A DNA stretch of 64,000 nt from Streptomyces leeuwenhoekii (GTDB taxonomy: Bacteria; Actinomycetota; Actinomycetes; Streptomycetales; Streptomycetaceae). The notes under the pieces are model-generated. The model was not told the origin of the DNA. It saw only the letters and a list, made by a program, of their open reading frames with translations, and searched no databases. Positions 29,905 through 39,554 of the stretch are shown piece by piece. The DNA lies in assembly GCF_001013905.1 (NCBI RefSeq), contig NZ_LN831789.1:62001-126000 (forward strand). Reading direction: 5' to 3'. Both the position numbers and the translations under genes were made by a program. Positions within the stretch are counted from its first letter, which is position 1; every line of letters begins with the position of its first letter.

Positions 29905-31083
29905 CTACGGCGGCCCCGAGCCGTTGAGCCAGAAGGCGCCGTAGAGGGCGCTTGTCACCACGAGGGGCGCGATCCAGAGGTAGGGCTTCGCGGAGCGCTG
30001 CAGAGCGATTGCGACGAGCAAGAGCAGTGGGAATGCCGGTACGAGGAGCCGCGGCTTGGACCCGAAGTATCCGGACGCGCCCATGGCCATGGCGGTGACC
30101 GCAGCTGAGTAGGCAATCAAGGCGGGAGGGTATCCACGCAAGCGCATCATGACGTGGGGGGTGGCAGTAAGGGCGATGATGGCGAGCAGGAGGACTGCTG
30201 TGAGGACTGGTGCTGGTGAGATGAATTCGCCGAGGAAGCGGGCGAATGAGTATCCGGCGTCGAATCCATTGCCCCATGCTGCTTGTACGTCTAGGTACCC
30301 GACGAAGGTGCCTTGTTGGGCGCCTACCCACAATACGTAAGCAGCGGTTCCGGACAGCGAGAGCGCGCACGATGTGAGGATGCGAGCCCTGCTGTCCGCA
30401 TGGCGCAGGCGGGCGAGCGCGTGAGTGCACATGGCTATGCCTATGGCGACCCCAACGGGCCTCGTCAGGCCAGCTGCGCAGGCCAGTCCCGCAGCAGCGA
30501 CCCATCGATCCTGCATGAGGAAGTAGAGACTCCACGCAGCGAGTGCGACGAAAAGAGACTCGCTGTACGCCATGGATTGGACGATGGATACGGGCAGTGA
30601 AGCCCACAGGCATACGAGGAGAGTGCCGGCTTGTGGACTGTGGACGTGGCGGCCCAGGTGGAACAGGCCGAGAGCTGCGACGACGGACGCTATCGCGCTG
30701 ATGAGGAGTCCTGCTTGTCCGAAAGTGAGCCCGGTGATGCTAGCTGCCCTTTCCAGCCAGGGCAATAGCGGAAAGAAGGCCATGCTTGATAGTTCTCGAC
30801 CGTCCGGGGCGGTCAGGGTAAATCCGTAACCGTGCTCAGCTACTCTTGCATACCATAGCGAGTCCCAGCGCCGGCTGAGTAAGTGTAGAGCGCTTTTTTG
30901 CTGGGTGTGCGACCAGAAAGCCAGGACCACAAGGCCAACCGCCTTGATCGAGGCGTATATCAGGACTGCCGACAAGGGGCTAACGAAACGCGCCACGGGG
31001 TGTCGACTGGCATCGGCATCTACTGACTTCGCTTTTCGTCTGTTCGCAAGCAGTTGCGACGACACCTTCGTGGAACCTTTCAC
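29905..31083 (-). CDS. PIG-V-like mannosyltransferase family membrane protein, 392 aa
   Basis: About ten hydrophobic helices cover the protein. The first loop carries RRWDSLWYARVAEHGY, the signature of the mannosyltransferase (PIG-V/GT-C-like) family found in actinobacteria, with an Asp likely at the active site. Such enzymes transfer mannose from polyprenyl-phosphate-mannose to lipids or cell wall glycans outside the membrane. The GTG at 31083 has no ribosome site; a GTG six codons on (AAAGG upstream) may be used. Codon use is less GC-rich than in the first 29 kb, a sign of separate origin. A GtrA-type flippase homologue lies 10 kb away beyond the IS cluster. Confidence 0.75.
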   Translation of the reverse strand: MKGSTKVSSQLLANRRKAKSVDADASRHPVARFVSPLSAVLIYASIKAVGLVVLAFWSHTQQKSALHLLSRRWDSLWYARVAEHGYGFTLTAPDGRELSSMAFFPLLPWLERAASITGLTFGQAGLLISAIASVVAALGLFHLGRHVHSPQAGTLLVCLWASLPVSIVQSMAYSESLFVALAAWSLYFLMQDRWVAAAGLACAAGLTRPVGVAIGIAMCTHALARLRHADSRARILTSCALSLSGTAAYVLWVGAQQGTFVGYLDVQAAWGNGFDAGYSFARFLGEFISPAPVLTAVLLLAIIALTATPHVMMRLRGYPPALIAYSAAVTAMAMGASGYFGSKPRLLVPAFPLLLLVAIALQRSAKPYLWIAPLVVTSALYGAFWLNGSGPP

Positions 31084-31637
31084 TCACATTGCGTGGCGCC
31101 CGACGTCTCCGGTCGGTGCGGCCCGCATTCTTTCAGGCGAGGCCGGCGGCCTCCAACACAGTGCTCAGCTTCGAGCCCTTGGATGCAAAATCAGCCAAAA
31201 ATGACTGAATCAACGAGGGTGGAGTGAGGTGGTTGACCGATGCACCAATGTCCGCATCGGTAGGTGCTCGCCAACACGCTAAAGATCAACGCGCCTCGAG
31301 CTGGCGTTGCCAAGCTTTCTGAGGGATGCGGTCCCCAGAGGCTCCGCGAGATCCGACGAAGGGCATCAGCTGACCGCGTCGGCCGGGACGACGGCCTCGG
31401 AGTCCTCGGGTGTGAGTGTGAGCCCCGGACCGGTATGCACACTCCTGTCCGGGGCTCACAGCTGCGCCTGAGCGATGTGCCGATGCCTACTCTTAGCACA
31501 ATTCCACGTCTCGCACCTAAACCTTTCGAGCTGCCATAGGTTTATTTATCGGCGCGGCGATTCGAGCGTTCATCTTCGGCATTACGGCCGGAAGCAGCTG
31601 CTAATGACATCTGCCCGACGCATTCACTCGCGACCGT
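31084..31637. other. Intergenic region with a 13-bp perfect stem
   Basis: No gene is supported. GTGAGCCCCGGAC (31418-31430) and GTCCGGGGCTCAC (31447-31459) form a perfect stem with a 16-nt loop, possibly a terminator or the remnant of an insertion end. The sequence is lower in GC and appears to be decayed accessory DNA. Confidence 0.4.
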
Positions 31638-31925
31638 TTACTTCACCTGTACCACGACGTCGACGATCTTAAAGGTGCAATCCGATGCGTACACCCGCGT
31701 CCTCTTGGTCGTGGTCACCCACTGGGTGTACCGGTCGTAGTCGGCGAAGCTGCACACGGAGCGGACCCTCCACGTGCCGGAGCCGGTGCATTCGGCCCAC
31801 CCGCCGGTGTCGCCGACGCTGGTCGTACAGTCCAGTGCCTGCGGCGCGGCCGTGGCGGCCGGCACGGTCAGCCCGAAAAGAGCCGTCGCGCCGATAACGG
31901 CTGCAGCGATACCTCGTCTGTTCAT
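31638..31925 (-). CDS. Small secreted protein, copy 1, 95 aa
   Basis: The ATG at 31925 follows GGGGAGGAT. A signal peptide (MNRRGIAAAVIGATALFGLTVPAATA) is followed by a 69-residue mature protein with four cysteines (CTTS, AECTGSG, VCSF, DCTF), so two disulfides are likely. It is nearly identical in its first 55 residues to the divergent gene at 32336, while the C-terminal third differs. Family unknown. It could be an extracellular signal, inhibitor or toxin. Confidence 0.7.
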   Translation of the reverse strand: MNRRGIAAAVIGATALFGLTVPAATAAPQALDCTTSVGDTGGWAECTGSGTWRVRSVCSFADYDRYTQWVTTTKRTRVYASDCTFKIVDVVVQVK

Positions 31926-32335
31926 TTTTATCCTCCCCTGTGTGTACCGCAGAGCGCGGCACGCACGCAGCTTGCATCACCACAACGCAGATGATCAACC
32001 GCATTTGAAACGTTGGCGCAAAAGCCAACGCCTCAGGCAGGAGCTCAGGCCGATCAAGCGCAATTTGCGAGAAGAGTAACTTTTGTTCATTTTGCGCGAC
32101 CCCTAATTGTACCTTTTGGGCTCTAAGTGCAGTTTCGCCTTCCCGGGTCCACTGGATGCTCGGCCAAATATTCGGCCGATTCAGATTGTTCCAGCGACGG
32201 TAAAGTCCCGATTTATCTGCTAGCTCGGAAGCGTCGTTCCCAGCCATTGTCTTGCTAGTCCGTTGATCATCGAATGGTCTTCGTGCAGGCTGCATGCGTG
32301 CCGCGCTTCGCGGTGCATACAGGGGAGGATGAAAA
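31926..32335. other. Head-to-head intergenic region between secreted-protein copies
   Basis: Both ends carry the same leader, including TTGATCATC, GCTGC(A/G)TGCGTGCCGCGCT and the GGGGAGGAT ribosome site, in inverted orientation, so the promoter was duplicated with the genes. The middle (about 31990-32250) has lower GC, a terminator-like stem CGTTGGC/GCCAACG near 32012, and on the minus strand a short protein-like frame from 32247 (MAGNDASELADKSGLYRRW...) that I treat as a decayed gene. Confidence 0.45.
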
Positions 32336-32623
32336 ATGAACAGACGAGGTATCGCTGCATCCGTTATCGGCGCGACGGCTCTTTTCGGGCTGGCCGTGCC
32401 GGCCGCCACGGCCGCGCCGCAGGCACTGTCCTGCACGACCAGCGTCGGCAACACCGGCGGGTGGGCCGAATGCACCGGCTCCGGCACATGGCGCGTGGTC
32501 TCCATCTGCAATAACGAGCGTGACAAGTACACGACTTGGGCCACCCAGAGCGGTGGCACCACACGTCGATACGCGGTGGACTGCTCCTGGGACATCGACC
32601 GGGTTCAGGTGGAGATGAAGTAA
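32336..32623 (+). CDS. Small secreted protein, copy 2, 95 aa
   Basis: It has the same architecture as the copy at 31638: signal peptide MNRRGIAASVIGATALFGLAVPAATA, then a mature part with CTTSVGNTGGWAECTGSGTWRV conserved and a divergent, more charged C terminus (CNNERDKYTTWATQ...DCSWDIDRVQ). Cysteine positions are kept. The two genes diverge from a duplicated promoter. Conservation of the N-terminal half with a diversified C-terminal half suggests selection on that part. Confidence 0.7.
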   Translation: MNRRGIAASVIGATALFGLAVPAATAAPQALSCTTSVGNTGGWAECTGSGTWRVVSICNNERDKYTTWATQSGGTTRRYAVDCSWDIDRVQVEMK

Positions 32624-32653
32624 GGGCACACCGGCCCGGGCCTCCAGTGAATC

Positions 32654-33049
32654 CTATTTTTCGGCTAGCAGTTGTGAAACACGCTGCCGAGAAACGTCGA
32701 GGATCAAGGCAATCTCAGCCCCGGTCGCTCCGGACTCCTGGAGGCTCCTGGCCACGTCCCGATAGGCTCGGGCCGCTCTCTCCTGAGCGCGGCGTGCGTC
32801 AAGAACCGCCTGCACAGCTTCCTTTTTCCTGCTTTGCAGAGGCTCATCCAGGTGGATATCGATCTGGATGTCAATCTCGCCCAACGGGATGTCGGTGCCC
32901 TCGGAGATCCGGCTCCGGGCAGCCGCACCTGCCTCTGTGAGCCGGCGAATCCATATCTCATCGGTACCGGCAATTTGCAGTACCCATCCGTCTCGCTGGC
33001 GTTTTGCCCGGACGCGGTGCATCTTTCTGTTCGCGCGCTCATCTGTCAT
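32654..33049 (-). CDS. HTH protein, HicB/XRE-like regulator, 131 aa
   Basis: The N-terminal half has a beta-rich segment (WVLQIAGTDEIWIRRLTEAGAAARSRISEG, then EIDIQIDIHL) like HicB-type domains of actinobacteria. The C terminus is a helix-turn-helix (ESGATGAEIALILDVSRQRVSQLL). There is no ribosome site. TTGACA (33085 region, minus strand) with a second TTGACT 17 nt later and ATG 7 nt beyond suggests a leaderless transcript. It may be a lone antitoxin or regulator. No HicA-like partner is seen nearby. Confidence 0.65.
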   Translation of the reverse strand: MTDERANRKMHRVRAKRQRDGWVLQIAGTDEIWIRRLTEAGAAARSRISEGTDIPLGEIDIQIDIHLDEPLQSRKKEAVQAVLDARRAQERAARAYRDVARSLQESGATGAEIALILDVSRQRVSQLLAEK

Positions 33050-33094
33050 GAAGGAGAGTCAACCCCACCTAGATGCATCTGTCAAGGGGCCCTA

Positions 33095-34035
<941 letters not shown>

Positions 34036-34043
<8 letters not shown>

Positions 34044-35006
34044 CCGCTCGCTTCGACAGGGGCGGTCAACTCCGAAGCCGGTCTCCAACTGCCGGTGGGG
34101 AGGCCCACGCTGAAGGTCTGCGGCGTAGGCGTGGTGATGCTGCCGGGGTAGTAGCGGGACGCGACCTGGCCGATCGGCACATGGTGAACGTGGGAACCGC
34201 CTGCGGTCGCCCGGATCTTCCGGACAGCCGGTCCGGCGAGGAGGGCAGGCCCGTTGCCGGCCGAGGGCCGCAGGTGGGGCGGAGGCCCGTAGGAGTCCGA
34301 GCGGAGGAAAGCTCCGTGCATGGCGAAGAGGGCCAGCAAGTCGGCAGGGAGGATGCTGCAATGCCGGGAGGCCGCCGGTGAATACCGACGCGCTGGAGTT
34401 CGCGCTGCTCAAGGCCGAGCGCCGGGTACTGGAGATGCAGACCAAGCTGCACTGTTGGGCGACCGACGATCGTGATCGCGGGTTCGATGATCTGTTCAAT
34501 CTCGTTGCCGATCCCGCGTTCCTGCTGGTCGCGTGGGATCGGGTGAGGAGGAACAGGGGCGCTCGCTCGGCCGGAGTGGACGGGCAGACGGCCCGTTCCG
34601 TGGAGGACGGGCAAGGCGTCGAGGCATTCCTCGACGAGGTGCGGTCCGATCTGAGGGACCGAACCTTCCGACCGCTTCCCGTGCGCGAACGGATGATCCC
34701 CGAACCGGGGACGGCCAAGCGCCGTCGGCTGGGGATTCCCACCGTGCGGGACCGGGTGGTCCAGGCGTCCCTGAAGCTGGTACTGGAGCCGATCTTCGAG
34801 GCGGATTTCCTCCCGTGTTCCTACGGGTTCCGCCCGAAGCGCCGGGCTCACGACGCGCTCGCCGAGGCGCACCACTTCGCCAAGAACTCCTATGAGTGGA
34901 TGGTGGAGGGGGACATCGAGGCGTGCTTCGACTCGATCGACCACACGGCCCTGATGGGCCGAATGCGTCGCCGAGTGGGAGACCGGCGCGTCCTTGACCT
35001 GGTTTA
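34036..35006 (+). mobile_element. Truncated group II intron (5' ribozyme domains plus part of the RT gene)
   Basis: GTGCG at 34036 fits the GUGYG 5' end of group II introns. About 340 nt of structured, non-coding sequence follow (34043-34377) before the reverse transcriptase frame, the usual place of domains I-III. The intron is cut at 35007 by the end of an IS5-like element, so the catalytic RT motif, domain V and the 3' end are lost and the intron cannot be active. Confidence 0.6.
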
Positions 35007-35007
35007 A
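34378..35007 (+). pseudogene. Truncated group II intron reverse transcriptase, 209 aa left
   Basis: The GTG start is followed by the RT0-RT3 region: RNRGARSAGVDGQT, KRRRLGIPTVRDRVVQASLKLVLEPIFE, and CSYGFRPKRRAHDALAEA. The sequence GDIEACFDSIDH holds the first catalytic Asp block. The frame ends just after this at the IS boundary, before the YADD box. The usual length is above 400 residues. Confidence 0.8.
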
Positions 35008-35041
35008 CAACGGCTAACACAATGAGGCGGATCACTGCTGC

Positions 35042-35427
35042 TTGCCGTGTCCAGGGCAGGAGTTGAGCGTTCCCCTCGTTGTGGGGACATCACCGTGGAT
35101 CGTGTCGGATGAGCTGTGGGACCGCTTGGAGCCGCTGCTTCCGCAGCGTGAGCGGCGCTTTCGGTACCCGGGTCGCAAGCCGCTGCCGGACCGGGAGGTG
35201 CTGTGCGGGATCTTGTACGTGCTGCACACCGGCATCCAGTGGGAGTACCTGCCCAGGGAGCTGGGCTTCGGCTCGGGCATGACCTGCTGGCGGCGGCTGC
35301 GGGACTGGAACGAGGCCGGCGTCTGGCAGCGACTCCACGAAGTTCTGCTCGCAGAGCTGAACGCGGCATCGCGACTGGACTGGTCCCGCTGCGTGATCGA
35401 CTCCTCCCACGTCAGGGCCCTAAAAGG
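35042..35427 (+). pseudogene. IS5-family transposase A, N-terminal part
   Basis: Encodes WIVSDELWDRLEPLLPQRERR, GRKPLPDREVLCGILYVLHTG, IQWEYLPRELGFGSGMTCWRRL and VIDSSHVRALKG, the N-terminal domain and first catalytic Asp region of IS5-family (DDE) transposases. Similarity stops at GCCCTAAAAGG, where IS110 element A begins. Confidence 0.8.
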
Positions 35428-35444
35428 TGCCTCTATGGGCTTCG

Positions 35445-35834
35445 TCAAGCTGTAGCCGGGGTGGGTGACTGGTAGAAGGTGCCGTCTCGGAGCATTGCGA
35501 AGAGGACGTCGATGCGGCGTCGGGCGAGTGCGACGAGGGCTGCGACGTGGTGTTTGCCCTCGCGGCGTTTCCGGTCGTAATAAGCACGGGACTCAGGCTG
35601 GGAGAGCGAGGCGAACGCGGCCAGATAGAAGGCCCGTTTGAGCTGCTTGTTGCCGCGTCGTGGGGGATGTTCACCGCGGATGGAGGAGCCGGAGCTCCTG
35701 GTCACGGGTGCCAGGCCGGCGTAGGCGGCGAGGTGGCCGGCGGTGGCGAAGCCGCTGCCGTCACCGACGTCGATGAGGATGCGGGCGGCGGTCCTGATCC
35801 CGATGCCGGGCATCGAGATCAGGACCGGGGAAAG
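35445..35834 (-). pseudogene. IS110 transposase A, C-terminal part
   Basis: Encodes LSPVLISMPGIGIRTAARIL and TAGHLAAYAGLAPVTRSSGSS, the C-terminal Transposase_20 domain with the conserved G-IG and the S-SG serine motif, then KQLKRAFYLAAFASL and the stop at 35445. It joins exactly to the N-terminal part at 37527 if element B is removed (EAHP-LSPV). Confidence 0.8.
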
Positions 35835-35857
35835 AGACATCCGATGCAGTTGATCTG

Positions 35858-37096
35858 TCAAGCGGCGATGGTGAGTTGTGGGGTCGGTGTGGTGGGGAAC
35901 GCGGTGAGTTCGTCGTAGGGGGTGCGCTTGGTGAGGCAGTGGTGGAGGCAGCCGAGCATACGGTTGAAGAGGTTGCGCTGGGCGGCGGTGTGGCGGTCTC
36001 CGTCGGTTCGTCGCCTGTCGTAGTGGGCTCGGGCGCCGGGGAGGCGGTCAGGCTGGCGAACGCCCAGACGTAGCCGACCGAGGCCAGACGCTGGTTCTTG
36101 ACCCTGCGGGCCATGACCGCGAGGCTTCTGCCGGACGCCCGGGTGACCGGTGCGGCCCGGCGAAGGCTTTGAGGCCCTTCGCGTCGGTGAATCGAGATCG
36201 GTCGTCGCCGATCTCGGCGAGCACCCGGGCGCCGGTGAGAGACCCGAGCCCTGGAAAGCTGGTGATGATCTCGGCGTCCGGGTGCGTGTCAAAAGACTCC
36301 ACCGTCGCTTCGGTGAGGTCGTCGACGCTGGTGCAGGCGGCTTCGAGCTGTCTGAGTAGGGCGATGGCCTGGCGTCCCATGGCTTGCTCGACCTGTGGGG
36401 GCTGGCGCATCTGCGGGACTCGCAGGGCGTCTCGCAGTCGTTCGACTTCCGCCTCGATGCCGCGCTGGCGGCCGGCCTTCTTCAGCAGCGAGCGCAGCTG
36501 GGCGCGGGTGAGCTTGGCTGCCTGCTCGGGGTGGGGGCCGCGGCCAGCACGGCGCGGGCGACACTGCTGCTGATCCCTTCGCGGTTGTGCTGGAAGGCAG
36601 CAAGGTAGCCGGGGAAGTATTCGCGCAGGTGGGAACGGAGTTTGTTGCCCGCCTGGGTGCGGTCCCAGACCGCGTCCTGCTGGGCGCGGGCCAGGACAGC
36701 GATTGCTTGGGCGAGCTCGCTGTCGTCGGGCAGCGGCCGGTGTGCGGCCTTGTCCGTGCGCAGGATGTTCGCGAGCACCATGGCGTCGAGGTGGTCGGAC
36801 TTCTTGCGGGTGACCGTGTGGCGGTCGCGGTAGCGGGCGGCGGCCATTGGGTTGATGGCGTAGACGGGCCGGCCGGTCGCGCGGAGGCAGGCGACGAGGA
36901 GGCCGCGGGAGGTCTCGATCGCGATGGGGGCCGGGGCGTTCGCGGTGTCGCCGTGGGTGGTGAGGAGCTCGAGGAGCTGGTGCAGGCCGGCGAGGTCGTC
37001 GGTGATCCGGGCCCTTGCTAACAAGGTCCCCTCATGGTCGACCAGGGCGACGTCGTGGTGGTCGCTGGCCCAATCGATTCCGCAGGTGACGGTCAT
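35858..37096 (-). pseudogene. IS110 transposase B, frameshifted
   Basis: The ATG at 37096 opens the DEDD domain (MTVTCGIDWASDHHDVALVDHEG; DHLDAMVLANILRT). The frame shifts near 36530, returns with VESFDTHPDAEIITSFPGLG (C-terminal domain), shifts again near 36150 (VTRASGRSLAVMARR follows in another frame) and once more near 36060 before the stop at 35858. Total length of about 410 codons is normal for the family, so this is a recently broken or poorly sequenced copy. Confidence 0.75.
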
Positions 37097-37526
37097 CGTG
37101 TCGTGTTCGTCCTCTCGGTCGGGGGCGTGCTGCTGGTCGCAGCCGTGCGGGGGCACGCGTCTCCCTAATGGAAGGGCTCAATGGCCCTGCATCCGATCAG
37201 CCGTTTGTGACCCCAGCGGCTCACAGGGCCCTCGGTCTGTTCCAGAGCTCGGCAGCTCCAGGCGTGGTGAGAGGTGCCCCCTGTGGGCGGCTCGGACCAC
37301 AAGCGTCAACGATCCGATCATCGGGGCGGATGCGGCCGTCGTACGGGCTCGTGACAGTGGACGGTCCCGGAGGCCGGCTCTTGACCAAGGGATCCAGTCC
37401 CAGGGGGTGTGAACGGCTTCTCCGGAACCGACCACCGTCACGAGAAAGTGATGTGGGGCCCGCAGTCTCTTTCAGGGCCTCGATCGGCCGGGGTGGGCCT
37501 GGCGGTGCCCCGCATCACTGCCCATT
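37097..37526 (-). ncRNA. Non-coding end of IS110 element B, candidate bridge RNA locus
   Basis: These 430 bp upstream of the transposase start contain no gene. In IS110-group elements this end is transcribed into the bridge RNA whose two loops pair with target and donor DNA. I did not derive a fold. The known target (CCCACC-CT-CTTTCC) gives a direct test: the target-binding loop should contain complements to both sides of the CT. Confidence 0.4.
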
Positions 37527-38339
37527 AGGGTGGGCCTCCAGAAGCTCCTCGATCCTTGCGGCGAGGAGTTTGCGCTGGTCAAGGACGGACGTGAGGGAAC
37601 TGGCGAGGCTGGGGACGATCAGTGCGGCCGCGTCGGTGCCCGGGACGACGACGCTCTGTTCGTCGAGTGCGGTGAAGATGTCCTCCACCAGCCGCTCGGC
37701 CATCCGCGGTGCCTTCGGCCGTATCAGGGTGACCAGTCGTCGCCTTCCGGCTTTGCGAATCTGAGCCGGGGAGCCGAACCGCTCCAGCAGCCTGAGCACG
37801 GCCGGGTGCTGAATCCGTGGGCCCAAGACCCGTTCCAGTGACGGATGGATCTGAGTGAGCAGGCCGCGGAGCCGGTTGGCGATCCGGGTGGACTCGCCCG
37901 CCAGGTCGTCGTCGAAGCCCGCGATCATCGCGAGCTCGGCGACCGTCTCATCAGCGGGATCGACCGCCCGCAGGGTGTGGGGCATCGCTCTGGCGGCGTC
38001 CGCGATGACGAACGCGTCACGGGCATCGGTCTTGGCCTCACCAGGGTAAAGATCGGCGATCCGCCGCATGGTCAGCCCGGGCAAGTAGGCGACCTGGCAA
38101 CCTGCATCCCGGGCGACTGCCAGGGGCAGAGCTCCGATGGAAGCTGGCTGGTCGACGACCATCAGCACAGTCCCGTGCCTGGCCCGCAGCTTGTCGAACA
38201 GCTCCCGCAGCCTCGGCTCGCTGTTGGGCAACGGCTTGTCGAACACCTTCTTCCCAGCGCGATTGACAGCGGCGGCGTGATGTTCGCCCTTGCCGACATC
38301 CAGCCCCAGATAGACGCCGATGCCAGATTCGTCCGTCAC
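37527..38339 (-). pseudogene. IS110 transposase A, N-terminal part
   Basis: The GTG at 38339 starts GIGVYLGLDVGKGEHHAAAVNRAG, the DEDD RuvC-like domain. The motifs VLMVVDQPASIGALP and YPGEAKTDARDAFVIADAAR carry further acidic catalytic residues. The frame runs into element B after EELLEAHP and ends at an accidental stop three residues later. Confidence 0.8.
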
Positions 38340-38579
38340 GACCGTCGCTCCCGCCCTCGCCTGTTCCCCGGCCTCACCTGCGGCATCAGCGTGCCGGCAT
38401 CCACGTTACGAAGAGACTGCCGTACCCGGCTGAGGGATCGGCGCTCGTGCCTCTAATCAGCGGTCTGCCAATGCCTCCGACACCGGCGACACCACCTTTT
38501 CGATCATCTCGACTGGGGGCTCAAGTCATACCGGGGCCGAAGGCCGGGAGCCTCCTTGCGAGGCCACGAAGAAGGTAAC

Positions 38580-39045
38580 GGGGCAGCACACGGGCCCTTC
38601 GCCGGTCGACCGCGGGCGGGCCGGCTCGAAGCACCACCTGATCACCGACGGGCATGGCACACCCCTCGCGGTCCTGTTGACCGGGGGCAACCGCAATGAT
38701 GTCACCCAGCTGTTGCCCCTGCTCGATGCGATTCCGCCGGTCCGCGGCCGGGTGGGCCGTCCGCGCCGCAAGCCCGACGCCCTGTTCGCCGACCGGGGCT
38801 ACGACCACGACATCTACCGCGACCGGGTCCGCGACCGAGGCATCCTGCCCGCGATCGCCCGGCGCGGCACGCGACATGGCACCGGGCTGGGTACCTACCG
38901 GTGGGTGATTGAGCGCAGCTTCGCCTGGCTGCACGGCTTCCGACGACTGCGGATCCGCTGGGAACGACGGGCTGACATCCACGAAGCGTTCCTCAAACTC
39001 GCCTGCTGCCTGATCACCCACCGACAACTCGGCTCATTGTGTTAG
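38580..39045 (+). pseudogene. IS5-family transposase A, C-terminal part
   Basis: Encodes HTGPSPVDRGRAGSKHHLITDG, DALFADRGYDHD (second catalytic Asp) and YRWVIERSFAWLHGFRRLRIRWERR (catalytic Glu, Y-R-E signature), ending 7 nt before the right inverted repeat. Together with the part before 35427 it makes a full-length transposase. Confidence 0.8.
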
Positions 39046-39054
39046 CCGTTGTAA

Positions 39055-39554
39055 GAGACCGTTTAGCTGGTCGAAGACGCCTTCCTTCTGCCATGCGGCG
39101 AAGTAGCCGTAGACGGTTTCCCAGGGGGCGAAGTCGTGCGGCAGGTAGCGCCAGGGGATGCCGGTGCGGTCGACGTAGAGGATGGCGTTCATGATGCTGC
39201 GCAGGTCGTGCTCGGGCGGGCGGCCGATGTCCAGACCCTTGCCTCTCCGGCTGGCCCGCCAGGCGGTGAGTGTGGGGCCGATCAGTTCCCAGCGCGCATC
39301 GGACAGGTCGCTGGGATACGGGCGGTGTCGCGTCATGTTTCGGTAGTACCGTCGAGCAGACCGCCTCCCCAGGGCGCAAACGAGGCCAACCGGGGGCGTG
39401 TTGGGATCAGACGGGAGCGAACGGAACGAAACGGGTTGCCGACTGTCGACACGAATCCCACACCTCCCATCAGACACGCCTGCCCCAAAGGTCCCGTACC
39501 GGGCCGGCTCGCGAAACGCCAGCAATCAACCATTCCGGGATAAAACGCTCTTTC
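39055..39554 (-). mobile_element. IS5-like element B, truncated minus-strand copy
   Basis: Reading on the minus strand it starts with the terminal sequence AAAGAGCGTTTTATCCC (39553-39537), then a transposase from 39336 (MTRHRPYPSDLSDARWELIG...) that is cut after QLNGLL at the edge of IS5 element A. Its last 215 bp are repeated in inverted orientation in the neighbouring copy. Confidence 0.7.

Larger units (their letters stand above)
35837..37528 (-). mobile_element. IS110-family element B, inserted in IS110 element A
   Basis: The junctions read CACC-CT/AATGGG on one side and ATGT-CT/CTTTCC on the other (minus strand). Excising one CT core restores CACCCTCTTTCC and the protein EAHPLSPV, so the insertion is precise with a CT core dinucleotide and no target duplication, as known for IS110 elements. 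It is about 1.69 kb, with a 430-bp non-coding end upstream of its transposase gene. Confidence 0.8.
35428..38579 (-). mobile_element. IS110-family element A, itself interrupted by IS110 element B
   Basis: It sits inside IS5 transposase A. Removing it joins CTAAAAGG to GGGGCAG and restores the IS5 frame (LKGGQHTGPSPV). Its transposase is in two parts, 37527-38339 (N-terminal DEDD domain) and 35445-35834 (C-terminal serine domain). The 240 bp before the start codon (38340-38579) is the non-coding end where IS110 elements encode a bridge RNA. Boundaries are good to a few bases. Confidence 0.75.
35007..39052 (+). mobile_element. IS5-like element A, interrupted by two nested IS110 elements
   Basis: The ends are a perfect 20-bp inverted repeat, ACAACGGCTAACACAATGAG at 35007-35026 and its complement at 39033-39052. 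The transposase is split into 35042-35427 and 38580-39045 by a 3.15-kb insertion. Without the insertion the element is about 0.9 kb, the right size for IS5-type elements. It truncated the group II intron on its left and another IS5-like element on its right. Confidence 0.8.
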
